64,000 nucleotides of DNA from Pseudorhodoferax sp. Leaf265. GTDB taxonomy: Bacteria; Pseudomonadota; Gammaproteobacteria; Burkholderiales; Burkholderiaceae_C. A program made the translations under genes and the position numbers. Location: positions 124,001 to 188,000 of the forward strand of contig NZ_LMMT01000037.1 of NCBI RefSeq assembly GCF_001422365.1, given 5' to 3'. Of this stretch, positions 26,272-36,407 are shown piece by piece (the stretch's first letter is position 1; the number at the start of each line of letters is the position of its first letter). The notes below the pieces were generated by a model. It saw nothing but the letters and a program-made list of their open reading frames with translations, did not search any database and was not told the origin of the DNA.

Positions 26272-27284
26272 TGCATTCCCTTGAGGGTCTCTGCCGCGTT
26301 GGGGCCGGCCTGGCAGTCGGCGATGTACTCGCGGATGATCTCGGCGAACTGGGTGTAAGGTTTCAGGCCCAGCTTCTCGGCGCGCTTGGCGGTGCCGCCG
26401 CTGGGCCAGTTGGCCACGATGCCGGCGATGCGCTCGTCGCGCTCGAAGCGCACCAGCGCGCGTACCTTGGGGCCGGCCACCTCCTCGAGCGCGGCCAGCA
26501 TGTCGGCCACGCGCACGTTCAGGCCCGGCAGGTTCAGCGCCAGGCGGCCGCCCATCTGCGCGCGCGTGGCCTCGTAGACCGTGATCAGCCCGTTCACGGT
26601 CTGCGAGGGCGAGGACATCGGGTGCGAGACCTCGGGGTCCACCGGGCAGACCGATTCAACGCCGGCCAGCGGCTCGCGGATGATGCCGCTGAAGAACGAC
26701 GAGGCCGCGCCGTTGGGCTTGCCGGGCCGCACCGTCACCGTCATCAGGCGCGCGCTGCGGCCGTCCAGGTAGCCCTTGCGCGTGTAGTCGGCGATCAGGT
26801 ACTCGCACATCAGCTTGTGCGTGCCGTAGGAAGTCTGCGGCGCGGGCAGCGTGTCGTCGGCCACGGTGCCGGGCCAGGCGAAGGAGGGGTCGGGCCCGAA
26901 CACGGCGACCGAGCTGGAGAACACGAAACGCGGCACCTTGCCGGTCTTGGCCGTGCGGGCGCGCAGCGCGTCGAGCAGCGCGCGCGTGCTGTCCAGGTTG
27001 GAGCGCAGGCCCAGCTCGAAGTCGAGCTCGCACTCGCCCGAGACGGCCGAGGCCAGGTGGAACACGCCGTCGAAGTCCTCGCCCTGGAACGCCTCGGTCT
27101 GCGACAGCAGCGTGCCCGTGCGCGCCTGCACGCGCGCATCGGCCAGCAGGTCGGCCGGTGGCGGCGCGATGTCGGTCAGCACCAGGCGTTCGATCTGTTG
27201 GCCGTCGAGCTGGCCGCGTGCCAGCAGCGTGCGCGCCAGGCGCGCGCCGACGAAGCCGCCGCCGCCGGTGATCAGGAGTTTCAT
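26268..27284 (-). CDS. denD: NAD-dependent SDR, D-erythronate dehydrogenase-like (DenD)
   Basis: A 338-aa extended short-chain dehydrogenase. The nucleotide motif [12 protein letters not shown] is at the N-terminus (about 7-18), and the catalytic site shows SSVAVFG and [12 protein letters not shown] (Y-x3-K). The segment [24 protein letters not shown] is typical of DenD, which oxidises D-erythronate to 2-oxo-tetronate. With a xylonate-type dehydratase translated from its stop codon and a FadR-type regulator 3 nt upstream, a sugar-acid catabolic role is likely. Identity as DenD is by pattern recognition only; no kinase or aldolase partner is nearby. Confidence 0.75.
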   Translation of the reverse strand: MKLLITGGGGFVGARLARTLLARGQLDGQQIERLVLTDIAPPPADLLADARVQARTGTLLSQTEAFQGEDFDGVFHLASAVSGECELDFELGLRSNLDSTRALLDALRARTAKTGKVPRFVFSSSVAVFGPDPSFAWPGTVADDTLPAPQTSYGTHKLMCEYLIADYTRKGYLDGRSARLMTVTVRPGKPNGAASSFFSGIIREPLAGVESVCPVDPEVSHPMSSPSQTVNGLITVYEATRAQMGGRLALNLPGLNVRVADMLAALEEVAGPKVRALVRFERDERIAGIVANWPSGGTAKRAEKLGLKPYTQFAEIIREYIADCQAGPNAAETLKGMQ

Positions 27285-28075
27285 GGGGGTCGTCCTTGTG
27301 AGGGGGGTTGGGAAGTCTTCTTGCGCCGGCCGGCGATCACGCCGCCTTCGACCAGCCGCTGTTCGCCGTGCAGGATGTGGTCCACCGCGCAGCGCCGCGC
27401 GGCGGCCGGGTCGCGCGCGGCGATGGCATCGACCACTGCACGGTGCTCCAGCTGCACGGCCTGCATGAAATCGAGGCGGCGCGCCTCGTTGCCGCGCGTG
27501 ATGCGCATGCCCTCGCGCAGGTACTGTTCCAGGAAGCCCAGCAGCAGCCGGAACTGTGGGTTGCCGGTGGCCTCGCCGATCAGCCGGTGAAAGCCCAGGT
27601 CCTCGGCGACGCCGTCGCGGCCTTCCGCCACCGCGAGGTCGATGGCCTTGAGCTGGCGGCGCATGCCGGCGATCTGGCTGCGCGTGGCGCGCTCGGCCGC
27701 CAGCGCGGCGATCTCGCCTTCGAGCACGCGGCGCACCTCGACCACATGGACCACGGCCTCCACCGAGCCCAGCACGCGCGGATCGAAGACCAGCGGCTGG
27801 TGGGCCGGCGCCGTGGCCACGTACACGCCCGAGCCCTGGCGCGAGACCACCAGCGACAGCGACTTGAGCTGGTGCACGGCCTCGCGCACCACGGTGCGCG
27901 AGATGCCATGGGTCTGGGCCAGCTGCTGCTCGGTCGGCAGGCGGGCGCCGGGCTGCAATGCGCCGGTGGTGATCTGGCGGGCCAGGCGCTGGGCCAGCCG
28001 GTCGGACAGCCGATCCGCCTCCTGCCGCAAGGGTTCGGCCGCGGGTGGGGCGGGGACGGCGAGACGGTTGGACAC
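27281..28075 (-). CDS. GntR/FadR-family transcriptional regulator
   Basis: A 264-aa regulator. The winged helix lies at about 25-85 (ARLPTEQQLAQTHGISRTVVREAVHQL, then RQGSGVYV). The C-terminal all-helical FCD domain carries the metal/ligand pattern with EVRRVLEGEIAALAAERAT and FHRLIGEATGNPQ. FadR-type members bind sugar acids or other carboxylates. The gene overlaps denD by 4 bp on the same strand and is divergent from the four-gene ABC transporter, so it probably represses both in the absence of a sugar acid. The GTG 28075 start has no obvious ribosome site. Confidence 0.88.
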   Translation of the reverse strand: MSNRLAVPAPPAAEPLRQEADRLSDRLAQRLARQITTGALQPGARLPTEQQLAQTHGISRTVVREAVHQLKSLSLVVSRQGSGVYVATAPAHQPLVFDPRVLGSVEAVVHVVEVRRVLEGEIAALAAERATRSQIAGMRRQLKAIDLAVAEGRDGVAEDLGFHRLIGEATGNPQFRLLLGFLEQYLREGMRITRGNEARRLDFMQAVQLEHRAVVDAIAARDPAAARRCAVDHILHGEQRLVEGGVIAGRRKKTSQPPSQGRPP

Positions 28076-28097
28076 GTTCGGACGCTCTGAAAGGCGC

Positions 28098-28122
28098 TGT
28101 ACTGTAATCGGGTCATCATACA
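28098..28122. promoter_or_regulatory. Candidate FadR-type operator in the divergent gap
   Basis: TGTACTGTAAT and GTCATCATACA flank a CGG centre and form a weak dyad (6 of 11 positions) with TGTA/TACA ends. It sits between the regulator and the ABC operon. The match is modest, and it is listed because the rest of the 170-bp gap has no better symmetry. Confidence 0.25.
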
Positions 28123-28245
28123 AATTGCCGGGTTTTCGCCTACCTGATTTCCCTGATGCCAAGCAGTGGCGGCGTGCCGATACTGCGCGGGCTTCGGAGC
28201 GTCCGACGGGCGCTCGTTCCCCCAACCAACAACAGAGCGCAGCGC

Positions 28246-29319
<1,074 letters not shown>

Positions 29320-29349
29320 GCTTTTTCCGACCAACGCAAGGAGACAGGC

Positions 29350-30684
29350 ATGAGTGAGTTCCAAGGACGCAGGCGCAGCATTCTCAAGGGCTCGGCCGGC
29401 GCGGCCGCCGTGGCATCCATCGGTGCCGGTGGCGTGCTGTTCTCGCCGTTCGCGCGGTCGCAGACGCTCAAATTCACGCCCGAGAAGGGGGCCAAGCTGC
29501 GCGTGCTGCGCTGGAGCCGCTTCGTGCAGGGCGACATCGACGCCTACATGGCCAATGTCAAGAAGTTTACCGAGGCCACCGGCGTCGAGGTGCGCGTGGA
29601 CAACGAGGGCTGGGAGGACGTGCGGCCCAAGGCCGCCGTGGCGGCCAACACCGGTGCCGGCCCCGACATCATCCTGTCGACCAACGACGACGCCAACCTG
29701 TACCCGGACAAGCTGCTCGACGTGACCGACCTGGCCGAGTATCTGGGCAAGAAGTACGGCGGCTGGTACCCGGCCGTGCAGCAGTACCTGCGGCCCGACG
29801 GCAAGCGCTGGCTGGGCCTGGGCCTGGGCGCCTCGGGTTCGATGATCGTCTACCGCGAGAGCATGGTGAAGGCGGCAGGCTTCGACAGCTTCCCCAAGGA
29901 CACGGCGGGCTTCCTGAAGCTGCACCAGGCCCTCAAGGAAAAGGGCACGCCGGGCGGCTACGCGCTGGGCAATGCCACCGGCGACAGCCTGTGGACCAAC
30001 TGGCTGATCTGGTCGCACGGCGGCAAGCTCGTCGACAAGACCAACAAGGTGGTGATCGACAGCCCGGAAACGCTGAAGGCGCTGGAGTACGCCAAGGAGC
30101 TGTACGCCACCTTCATCCCCGGCACGCTGTCGTGGCTGGACCCGAACAACAACAAGGCCTTCCTGGACGGGCAGATCAGCGTCACCAACAACGGCATCTC
30201 GATCTACTACGCGGCCAAGAACTCGCCGGACCCCAAGATCAAGGAGATGGCAGCCGACATCAACCATGCCTCGTTCCCGATCGGGCCGGCCGGCGTGCCG
30301 ACGGAATCGCACCTGTTCTTCAACCAGATGGTCATGAAGTACACCAAGTTCCCGAATGCGGCCAAGGAGTTCCTGCGCTTCATGATGGAACGCGAGCAGT
30401 TCGACGCCTGGCTGATCGGCGCGGGCGGCTACATCGGCCAGCCGCTGGCGGCGTACGAGTCCTGCCCGATCTGGACCTCGGACCCCAAGCACACGCCGTA
30501 CCGCGACTGCGTGAAGAACATGCGGCCGAGCGGCTACGAGGGCAAGCTGGGCTATGCGTCCGCCGGTGCCGGGGCCGACTTCATCGTCGCCAACATGGTG
30601 GCCGAGGCCGCCAGCGGCTCGAAGACGCCCAAGGAAGCCGCCGAACGCGCCCAGAAGCGCGCCGAGCGTTACTACAAAGTCTAG
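29350..30684 (+). CDS. ABC transporter extracellular sugar-binding protein (family 1)
   Basis: A 444-aa protein with a Tat-type signal (GRRRSILKGSAGAAAVA). The mature region has the family 1 fold: KLRVLRWSRFVQGDIDAYMA, TGAGPDIILSTNDDANLYPD and DAWLIGAGGYIGQPLAAYE. The ligand is probably a sugar, polyol or sugar acid, given the neighbouring aldonate enzymes. AAGGAGA before ATG is a strong ribosome site. It is followed by a palindromic hairpin at 30700-30723 before the first permease. Confidence 0.88.
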   Translation: MSEFQGRRRSILKGSAGAAAVASIGAGGVLFSPFARSQTLKFTPEKGAKLRVLRWSRFVQGDIDAYMANVKKFTEATGVEVRVDNEGWEDVRPKAAVAANTGAGPDIILSTNDDANLYPDKLLDVTDLAEYLGKKYGGWYPAVQQYLRPDGKRWLGLGLGASGSMIVYRESMVKAAGFDSFPKDTAGFLKLHQALKEKGTPGGYALGNATGDSLWTNWLIWSHGGKLVDKTNKVVIDSPETLKALEYAKELYATFIPGTLSWLDPNNNKAFLDGQISVTNNGISIYYAAKNSPDPKIKEMAADINHASFPIGPAGVPTESHLFFNQMVMKYTKFPNAAKEFLRFMMEREQFDAWLIGAGGYIGQPLAAYESCPIWTSDPKHTPYRDCVKNMRPSGYEGKLGYASAGAGADFIVANMVAEAASGSKTPKEAAERAQKRAERYYKV

Positions 30685-30699
30685 GCAACTCCCCGCGTT

Positions 30700-30723
30700 C
30701 CGGCCGGGCATGTGTCCGGCCGG
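30700..30723. repeat. Hairpin between binding-protein and permease genes
   Basis: CCGGCCGG occurs twice, 8 nt apart; because the octamer is self-complementary the two form a perfect stem. It lies 16 nt after the binding-protein stop, with no T-run. It probably stabilises the upstream message or attenuates the permeases, as known for malE-malF-type junctions. Confidence 0.65.
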
Positions 30724-30751
30724 GGTTCCATGGCTCCTGTCTAGGGTCTGC

Positions 30752-31651
30752 ATGCTTGCCCGACTGCAAAACAGCCGCAACGGTCTCGGCTTCCTGTTCA
30801 TGCTGCCAGCGGCGGTGCTGCTGCTGCTGTTCCTGACCTATCCGCTGGGCCTCGGCACCTGGCTCGGCTTCACCGACACCAAGGTGGGCCGGGCTGGCGT
30901 CTGGGTGGGCCTGGAAAACTACATCTACCTCTGGAACGACTCGGTCACGCGGCTGGCCCTGTTCAACACCCTGTTCTACACGGTGGTGGCCAGCATCCTG
31001 AAGTTCGGCCTGGGCCTGTGGCTGGCGCTGCTGCTGAACAAGCACATCCGCTTCAAGACCTTCTTCCGCGCCGTCATCCTGTTGCCCTACATCGTGCCGA
31101 CTGTGCTGTCGGCCATCGCGTTCTGGTGGATCTACGACTCGCAGTTCTCCATCATCAGCTGGGCGCTCGTGAAGATGGGGCTGATCGACCACTACATCGA
31201 CTTCCTGGGCAACGAGTGGAACGCGCGCATCGCGGTGATCATCGCCAACGTCTGGCGCGGCGTGCCCTTCGTGGCCATCACGCTGCTGGCCGGGCTGCAG
31301 ACGATCTCGCCCTCGTACTACGAGGCCTCGGCCATCGATGGCGCCTCGCGCTGGCAGCAGTTCGTGCATGTCACGCTGCCGCTCTTGACGCCCATCATCG
31401 CCGTGGTCATGACCTTCTCGGTGCTGTTCACCTTCACCGACTTCCAGCTCATCTACGTGATCACGCGCGGCGGCCCGCTGAACGCCACGCACCTGATGGC
31501 CACGCTGTCGTTCCAGCGCGCGATCTCGGGTGGCGCACTGGGCGAGGGCGCGGCGATCGCGATCGCGATGGTGCCGTTCCTGCTGGCCTGCGTGCTGTTC
31601 AGCTTCTTTGGTTTGCAACGCCGCGCCTGGCAACAAGGGGGGAAGGACTGA
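30752..31651 (+). CDS. ABC transporter permease, MalF/UgpA type
   Basis: A 299-aa protein with six hydrophobic segments, starting LGFLFMLPAAVLLLLFLTYPLG. The EAA loop is visible as SPSYYEASAIDGASRWQQFVHVTLPLL. Family 1 sugar transporters use one permease of this type with one MalG-type partner. The stop and the next gene's ATG share one base (TGATG), so translation is coupled. ATG 30752 lies 67 nt after the binding-protein stop. Confidence 0.9.
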   Translation: MLARLQNSRNGLGFLFMLPAAVLLLLFLTYPLGLGTWLGFTDTKVGRAGVWVGLENYIYLWNDSVTRLALFNTLFYTVVASILKFGLGLWLALLLNKHIRFKTFFRAVILLPYIVPTVLSAIAFWWIYDSQFSIISWALVKMGLIDHYIDFLGNEWNARIAVIIANVWRGVPFVAITLLAGLQTISPSYYEASAIDGASRWQQFVHVTLPLLTPIIAVVMTFSVLFTFTDFQLIYVITRGGPLNATHLMATLSFQRAISGGALGEGAAIAIAMVPFLLACVLFSFFGLQRRAWQQGGKD

Positions 31652-32526
31652 TGGCCAACAGTGCAGATGTCGACACCGTCGGCATGTCCTACCTGGACTC
31701 GATCCCGCGCAAGGCGGTGACGGTCTACCTGCCGCTGGTCGTCTTCCTGATCGTGCTGCTGTTCCCGTTCTACTGGATGGTGATCACCTCGATCAAGCCC
31801 GATGCCGAACTGCTCTCGCGCGACGGCAACCCGTTCTGGGTGGTCAAGCCCACGCTGGCGCACTTCCACAAGCTGCTGTTCGAGACCACCTACCCGCAGT
31901 GGTTGTGGAACACGGTGCTGGTCTCGGTGGTGTCGACCTTCGTGTCGCTGGTGGCCTCGGTGCTGGCGGCCTACGCCATCGAGCGGCTGCGGTTCAAGGG
32001 CTCCAAGCATGTCGGCCTGTCGATCTTCCTGGCCTACATGGTGCCGCCGTCCATCCTGTTCATCCCGCTGGCCAACGTGGTGTTCAACCTGGGCCTGTTC
32101 GACACGCGGCTGGCACTGATCCTGACCTACCCGACCTTCCTGATCCCGTTCTGCACCTGGCTGCTGATGGGCTACTTCCGGTCCATTCCCATGGAGCTGG
32201 AGGAGTGCGCGCTGATCGACGGCGCCACGCGCTGGCAGATCCTGATCAAGGTGGTTCTGCCGCTGGCCGTGCCGGGGCTGATCTCGGCCGGCATCTTCGC
32301 GTTCACGCTGTCGTGGAACGAGTTCATCTACGCGCTGACCTTCGTGTCCTCGTCCGAGGTGAAGACGGTGCCCGTGGGCGTTGTGACGGAACTCGTGCAG
32401 GGCGATGTCTACCAGTGGGGACCGCTGATGGCCGGCGCGCTGCTGGGCTCGCTGCCGGTGGCCTTCATCTACTCGTTCTTCGTCGAGTACTACGTGTCGG
32501 GCATGACGGGGTCGGTCAAGGAGTGA
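31651..32526 (+). CDS. ABC transporter permease, MalG/UgpE type
   Basis: A 291-aa protein with six membrane segments (VYLPLVVFLIVLLFPFYWMVI first). The EAA loop reads MELEECALIDGATRWQILIKVVLPLA, and SWNEFIYALTF is typical of MalG-like permeases. It has a ribosome site of G-rich type directly upstream and 1-bp overlap with the previous gene. It is the last gene of the operon. The following 136 bp hold a GC-rich imperfect hairpin (CGCAGGGCG to CGCCCTCTGCG, about 32571-32605) that may end transcription. Confidence 0.9.
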   Translation: MANSADVDTVGMSYLDSIPRKAVTVYLPLVVFLIVLLFPFYWMVITSIKPDAELLSRDGNPFWVVKPTLAHFHKLLFETTYPQWLWNTVLVSVVSTFVSLVASVLAAYAIERLRFKGSKHVGLSIFLAYMVPPSILFIPLANVVFNLGLFDTRLALILTYPTFLIPFCTWLLMGYFRSIPMELEECALIDGATRWQILIKVVLPLAVPGLISAGIFAFTLSWNEFIYALTFVSSSEVKTVPVGVVTELVQGDVYQWGPLMAGALLGSLPVAFIYSFFVEYYVSGMTGSVKE

Positions 32527-32662
32527 AGACGGGGCGGCACGCCGCCGCGCCGACCGCCCATCGCTTCCCGGGGACCGCAGGGCGGCTGGCGCTCGCCCTC
32601 TGCGTGGCGCCGCCATAGACTTTCGCGCCCCTTTCCCACGGAGAGCCCACGCACTGTCCCGC

Positions 32663-33718
32663 ATGGCCGACGACTTCCACCGCTTGCCCCGGCTCGTGTA
32701 CCCACTGCGCGTGATCGGCATGGGGTTGGGCGCCGTGGTGGCCATGGTCGTGCTGTACGAGCGCAATGCCGCGCCGGCGGTCTGGGCCCTGGTGGTCTGC
32801 GGCGGTTTCGTCTGGCCGCACCTGGCCTGGTGGCTGACACGGCGCAGTCGCAATCCGCAGCGTGCCGAGGTGCGCAACCTGCTCGTCGATTCGGCCATCG
32901 CGGGCGCCTTCGTGCCGCTCATGCAGTTCAACCTGCTGCCCAGCGTGCTGCTGGTCACGCTGACCATGGTGGACAAGATCAGCACCGGCATCCGCCTGCT
33001 GTGGCTGCAATCGCTGCCCGGCATGCTGGCGGCGGGCCTGCTCGCCGCCTGGTGGATGGACGCGCCCATGGTGCCCGAGAGCAGCATGCGCGTGGTGCTG
33101 GCCTGCCTGCCCATGCTGGTGATCCACACGCTGTCGGTCAGCGTGTCGAGCTACCGCCTGATCCGCCGCGTCTCGCGCCAGAACCGCCTGCTCGACGAAC
33201 TGGGCCGCATCGATCCGCTGACGGGCCTGTACGGCCGGGCCTACTGGGAGCAGCAGGTGCGCGAGGCGCAGCGCCGCCATGCCGAGACCGGCGAGCCGGC
33301 CTGCCTCCTGATGCTGGACATCGACGGCTTCAAGCAGATCAACGACGGCCTGGGCCACACCGTGGGCGACGACGTGATCTGCACGCTGAGCCGCATCGTG
33401 CGCGACTGCGTGCGTTCCAGCGACTGCGCCGGCCGCTATGGCGGGGACGAGTTCGCCATCCTCCTGCGCGGGGCAGACATGGAGCAGGCGCAGGAGATCG
33501 CCCAGCGCATCCGCGCCGAGGCCGAGAACCACCGCTTCCGCGACCACCCGGAACTGCGCTTCACGAGCAGCATCGGCATCGCTGCCTTGCAGAAGCACTA
33601 TGCGAGCACGCGCGACTGGGTGGCCGCAGCCGATGCCGCGCTCTACCAGGCCAAGCGGGCCGGGCGCAACCGGGTCGAGCTGCGCCCGCCGAGCCGGCGC
33701 GCGCCCTTGTCGGCGTGA
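32663..33718 (+). CDS. Membrane-bound diguanylate cyclase (MASE2-GGDEF)
   Basis: A 351-aa protein. Residues of about 10-165 form a multi-helix MASE2-like membrane sensor, followed by a short coil and a GGDEF domain. The catalytic motif GGDEF (260-264) is intact, and the inhibitory I-site RxxD is present at 251-254, exactly five residues earlier. It is therefore predicted to make cyclic-di-GMP and be feedback-inhibited. The layout resembles AdrA/DgcC-type cyclases of biofilm control. It stands alone, convergent with the lipocalin gene (141-bp gap with nothing clear). Confidence 0.9.
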   Translation: MADDFHRLPRLVYPLRVIGMGLGAVVAMVVLYERNAAPAVWALVVCGGFVWPHLAWWLTRRSRNPQRAEVRNLLVDSAIAGAFVPLMQFNLLPSVLLVTLTMVDKISTGIRLLWLQSLPGMLAAGLLAAWWMDAPMVPESSMRVVLACLPMLVIHTLSVSVSSYRLIRRVSRQNRLLDELGRIDPLTGLYGRAYWEQQVREAQRRHAETGEPACLLMLDIDGFKQINDGLGHTVGDDVICTLSRIVRDCVRSSDCAGRYGGDEFAILLRGADMEQAQEIAQRIRAEAENHRFRDHPELRFTSSIGIAALQKHYASTRDWVAAADAALYQAKRAGRNRVELRPPSRRAPLSA

Positions 33719-33859
33719 GCCAGGGGCCGCGCGGCAGTGACTGGCCGTGGCGCGGCGTGCAGCAGTGCTGCCGATCAACGATTGCCATGACGGCACCACC
33801 CGGCAGGTGCAGCGCAGGCCGTGCACCGGGGCGCTGCAGGGGGGACCGCCTGCGCTCGG

Positions 33860-34414
33860 TCAGCGGCCGGCGGCGCCCTGCGGCACGCGTTGGAGTCGCG
33901 CGGTGTCGTAGCCCATGGCCCCGACCTGCTGCACCATCGCGTCGTATTCGGCCTGCGGCAACGTCGGCGTGCGCGCCATGATCCACACATGGTCGCGCTT
34001 CTCGCGCGCCACGATCACCCGGCTGTAGTCGGGCGCAAGCCAGGCGATGCGGTAGTCGGCCCGGATCGGCCAGATGAACTGCACGCCCCAGACGGCGTTG
34101 TTGCCCGGCTCGACGAACCCGCGCGACCCCAGGGCCTGCTCGGATTCGCCCGCGCCGCGCCGGTAGCGGAAGTCGATGTCCACGCTGCCGTCCGGACGCA
34201 GCGTGTAGTTCTCTGTCGCGTCGACGGCCCCGCGTTCGGGCAAGGTCGGGATGCTGCCGATCACATACCAGCGGCCCATGTAGCGCGGCAGGTCCACGGC
34301 GCCGGCTTGGGGCAGGGGTGGTGCCGGTGTGCGCCGTGCCATGTTGCTGCAGGCGGCCAGTGCCACGCCGGCTGCAGCGGCGCCCAGCAACAGCGCGAGG
34401 GGGCGACGTTTCAT
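33860..34414 (-). CDS. blc: Outer-membrane lipocalin (Blc-like)
   Basis: A 184-aa lipoprotein. The signal peptide (LALLLGAAAAGVALAAC) ends in a lipobox at Cys22. The lipocalin signature YMGRWYVIGSIPTLPERG (G-x-W motif) and the later WIMARTPTLPQAEYDAM region are as in bacterial lipocalin Blc. The family binds lipids such as lysophospholipids and is linked to envelope stress. The final residues are variable. The gene is monocistronic. Confidence 0.9.
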   Translation of the reverse strand: MKRRPLALLLGAAAAGVALAACSNMARRTPAPPLPQAGAVDLPRYMGRWYVIGSIPTLPERGAVDATENYTLRPDGSVDIDFRYRRGAGESEQALGSRGFVEPGNNAVWGVQFIWPIRADYRIAWLAPDYSRVIVAREKRDHVWIMARTPTLPQAEYDAMVQQVGAMGYDTARLQRVPQGAAGR

Positions 34415-34574
34415 CGGATTGCCTTCGAGTGGAAAGCACCCATGTTCGGGATGCGGCTGTACGCCGGGGTTCGGCGCCCACGCCGTCCGCAGGTCAGCCA
34501 GCGCGCTGCGGCGGTGATGCGGCCGCGCATGGCGGCGGCAGCGACCGCGGGCTGTCCGGCCATGCGCCGCCGGT

Positions 34575-35270
34575 TCAGGCCACGGTGTCCGCCACGTCGG
34601 TGGGTACCGCGCAGTAGGCCAGCGTGTACAGGCCGTGCGCGGTGCCGGGCGCCGCGCCCAGTTCGGCCAGGCGCGTGCCGGACAGCGCGGTGTCGGTCAG
34701 GGCGGCGAGCGCCGCCGCGTCGTAGCCGCAGGCCAGCAGCACCCAGTCCGCGTACTGGTCGCCTGCGCCGCGCAGCTTCTGTTCGGTGGTCTGCGCGATG
34801 GCGGGTGTCTCGTGGCGCAGCAGGTGCAGACCGGCCAGGCCCGGCTGGGCGGCCAGCTCGGCGGCCAGCGCCCGCAGCGTACTGCGCAGCGCCTGGTCGC
34901 GGCCGGGGGCGGGGGACAGGCGCACGGTCAGCGCGTGCCCGGCCATGCTGCCGCCGCGGCTCTCCAGCACGCGGCACTGGCTGCGCACCATGTTCCGGTG
35001 CTGCGGCATCAGGCGGGTGGACCAGGGCGTGGGCGCGTTGAGCCGTGCCAGATAGGAAGGCGACGACAGCACGCCGTGGTCTTCCAGTTCGTACAGAACG
35101 AACACGCCTTCGCCACCACCGGCCGCGCGCCAGCGCGAGGCACGGCGAAAGCCCGGGATGCCGAGCCGCTCGGGGAAATGCTCGTGCGCATGCCAGTGCT
35201 CGAAGTCCGCACGCGCTGCGGGCGCCATGTCCCACCACATGGCCAGCGCGGCCTTGCCAAGAAGCGCCAA
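34575..35270 (-). CDS. Dimeric alpha/beta-barrel (EthD/ABM-like) protein of unknown function
   Basis: A 231-aa protein. The N-terminal half shows the HWHAHEHFPERLGIPGFRRASRW pattern of EthD/antibiotic-monooxygenase-type ferredoxin-like folds; a second, less clear copy may follow (HALTVRLSP...GLAGLHLLRHE). Start is TTG 35270 with GGAG 6 nt upstream, 9 nt after the DctP stop, so it is co-transcribed with the TRAP receptor. Enzymatic role (monooxygenase, isomerase or scavenger) cannot be assigned. Confidence 0.65.
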   Translation of the reverse strand: MALLGKAALAMWWDMAPAARADFEHWHAHEHFPERLGIPGFRRASRWRAAGGGEGVFVLYELEDHGVLSSPSYLARLNAPTPWSTRLMPQHRNMVRSQCRVLESRGGSMAGHALTVRLSPAPGRDQALRSTLRALAAELAAQPGLAGLHLLRHETPAIAQTTEQKLRGAGDQYADWVLLACGYDAAALAALTDTALSGTRLAELGAAPGTAHGLYTLAYCAVPTDVADTVA

Positions 35271-35279
35271 GGTGGGCTC

Positions 35280-36299
35280 CTACTGGCCGCCGCGCAGGCG
35301 CGCGAGCTCGGCGTGGACCTGCTGCACGAGCGGCTCGCCGACCTCGCGTGCGAACTTGTCCGTGACCGCCTGCACCTTCTCGCGCAAGCGCTTGATCTCG
35401 GCCGCGCTGACCTCGTTGACCTGCATGCTCTTCCTGAGCGCGTCGATCGATTCGCCCTCCTTGCGCTGCACGGCCTGGCGCTCGAACTGCTTGGCCTCGT
35501 CGGCGGCCTCGCGGATCACCTTGCGCTCGGCCTCGTTGAGCGCGTCCCAGGTCTTCTTGCCCATCATGAAGGGCATGCCGGTGTAGACATGGCGTGTCAG
35601 CGAGAGGTACTTCTGCACCTCGGCGAACTTGGCCGACTCGATCACGCCCAGCGGGTTGTCCTGACCGTCGATGGCGCGCGACTCCAGCGCGCCGTAGACC
35701 TCGCCGAAGGTCATGGGCACCGGGTTGGCACCCAGCGCGTTGAACAGGTCCAGGAAGATCGGCGAGCCGATCACGCGGATCTTCAGGCCCGCGATGTCCT
35801 CGGCCCGCGCGATCGGCCGCTTGCTGTTGGTCATGTGGCGGAAACCCAGGTCCCAGATGCCCAGACCGACGATGCCGTGCGGGGCCAGGTCGGCCTGCAG
35901 CTGCGTGCCAGCCGCGCCGTCGGCGATCGCATAGGCCTCCTGCGGCGTGTTGAACAGAAAGGGCAGGTCGAACAGCATGAAGCGCTTGTCCAGCGAGGCC
36001 ACGATGCCGGTGGCCATGGAGGTGAAGTCCAGCGTGCCGCCGCGCACTGCCGACAGGTTCTGCATGTCGCTGCCCAGCACCGCGCCCGGAAACAGGTTCA
36101 CGCGCAGCTTGCCGCCGCTGCGCTGGGCCACGCTGTCGGCGAACCTCTGCGCGCCCAGGCCCAGCGGGTGGTCCTTGGCCAGGCTGAAGGCGAAGCGCAG
36201 CTGGCGTTCGCGGATGTCCTGCGCGTGCAGGGCCGGGGCGGCCAGCAGCGCGGCGGTGCCGGCTGCGAAGGCTCGGCGGGACAGGGATGGGTGTGGCAT
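35280..36299 (-). CDS. dctP: TRAP transporter periplasmic receptor DctP
   Basis: A 339-aa protein with a Tat-like signal (SLSRRAFAAGTAALLAAPALHA). The DctP pattern is clear: RFAFSLAKDHPLGLGAQRFAD, GKLRVNLFPGAVLGSD, the conserved arginine region AGLKIRVIGSPIFLDLFNALGANPVP, and AIDGQDNPLGVI. It binds an organic acid for a TRAP permease, but no DctQ or DctM gene is here. It is divergent from the IclR regulator across two palindromes, so its expression is probably controlled by that regulator. Confidence 0.92.
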   Translation of the reverse strand: MPHPSLSRRAFAAGTAALLAAPALHAQDIRERQLRFAFSLAKDHPLGLGAQRFADSVAQRSGGKLRVNLFPGAVLGSDMQNLSAVRGGTLDFTSMATGIVASLDKRFMLFDLPFLFNTPQEAYAIADGAAGTQLQADLAPHGIVGLGIWDLGFRHMTNSKRPIARAEDIAGLKIRVIGSPIFLDLFNALGANPVPMTFGEVYGALESRAIDGQDNPLGVIESAKFAEVQKYLSLTRHVYTGMPFMMGKKTWDALNEAERKVIREAADEAKQFERQAVQRKEGESIDALRKSMQVNEVSAAEIKRLREKVQAVTDKFAREVGEPLVQQVHAELARLRGGQ

Positions 36300-36349
36300 G
36301 GGAGTCCTCGTTCGAAAAAGCGGGCGGATCATTGCAGAATGCTGAACGT

Positions 36350-36383
36350 CTTCCAAATTTTGGAAGGCGTTCAAAATTTGAAC
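36350..36383. promoter_or_regulatory. Paired palindromic operators for the IclR regulator
   Basis: CTTCCAAATTTTGGAAG (36350-36366; 8-bp arms) and GTTCAAAATTTGAAC (36369-36383; 7-bp arms) lie in tandem, with centres 18 bp apart. They lie between dctP and iclR and in a notably AT-rich patch. IclR proteins bind such short palindromes as dimers of dimers. Confidence 0.75.
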
Positions 36384-36407
36384 ATCGCAAGTCCTTGAAA
36401 GCACAGC

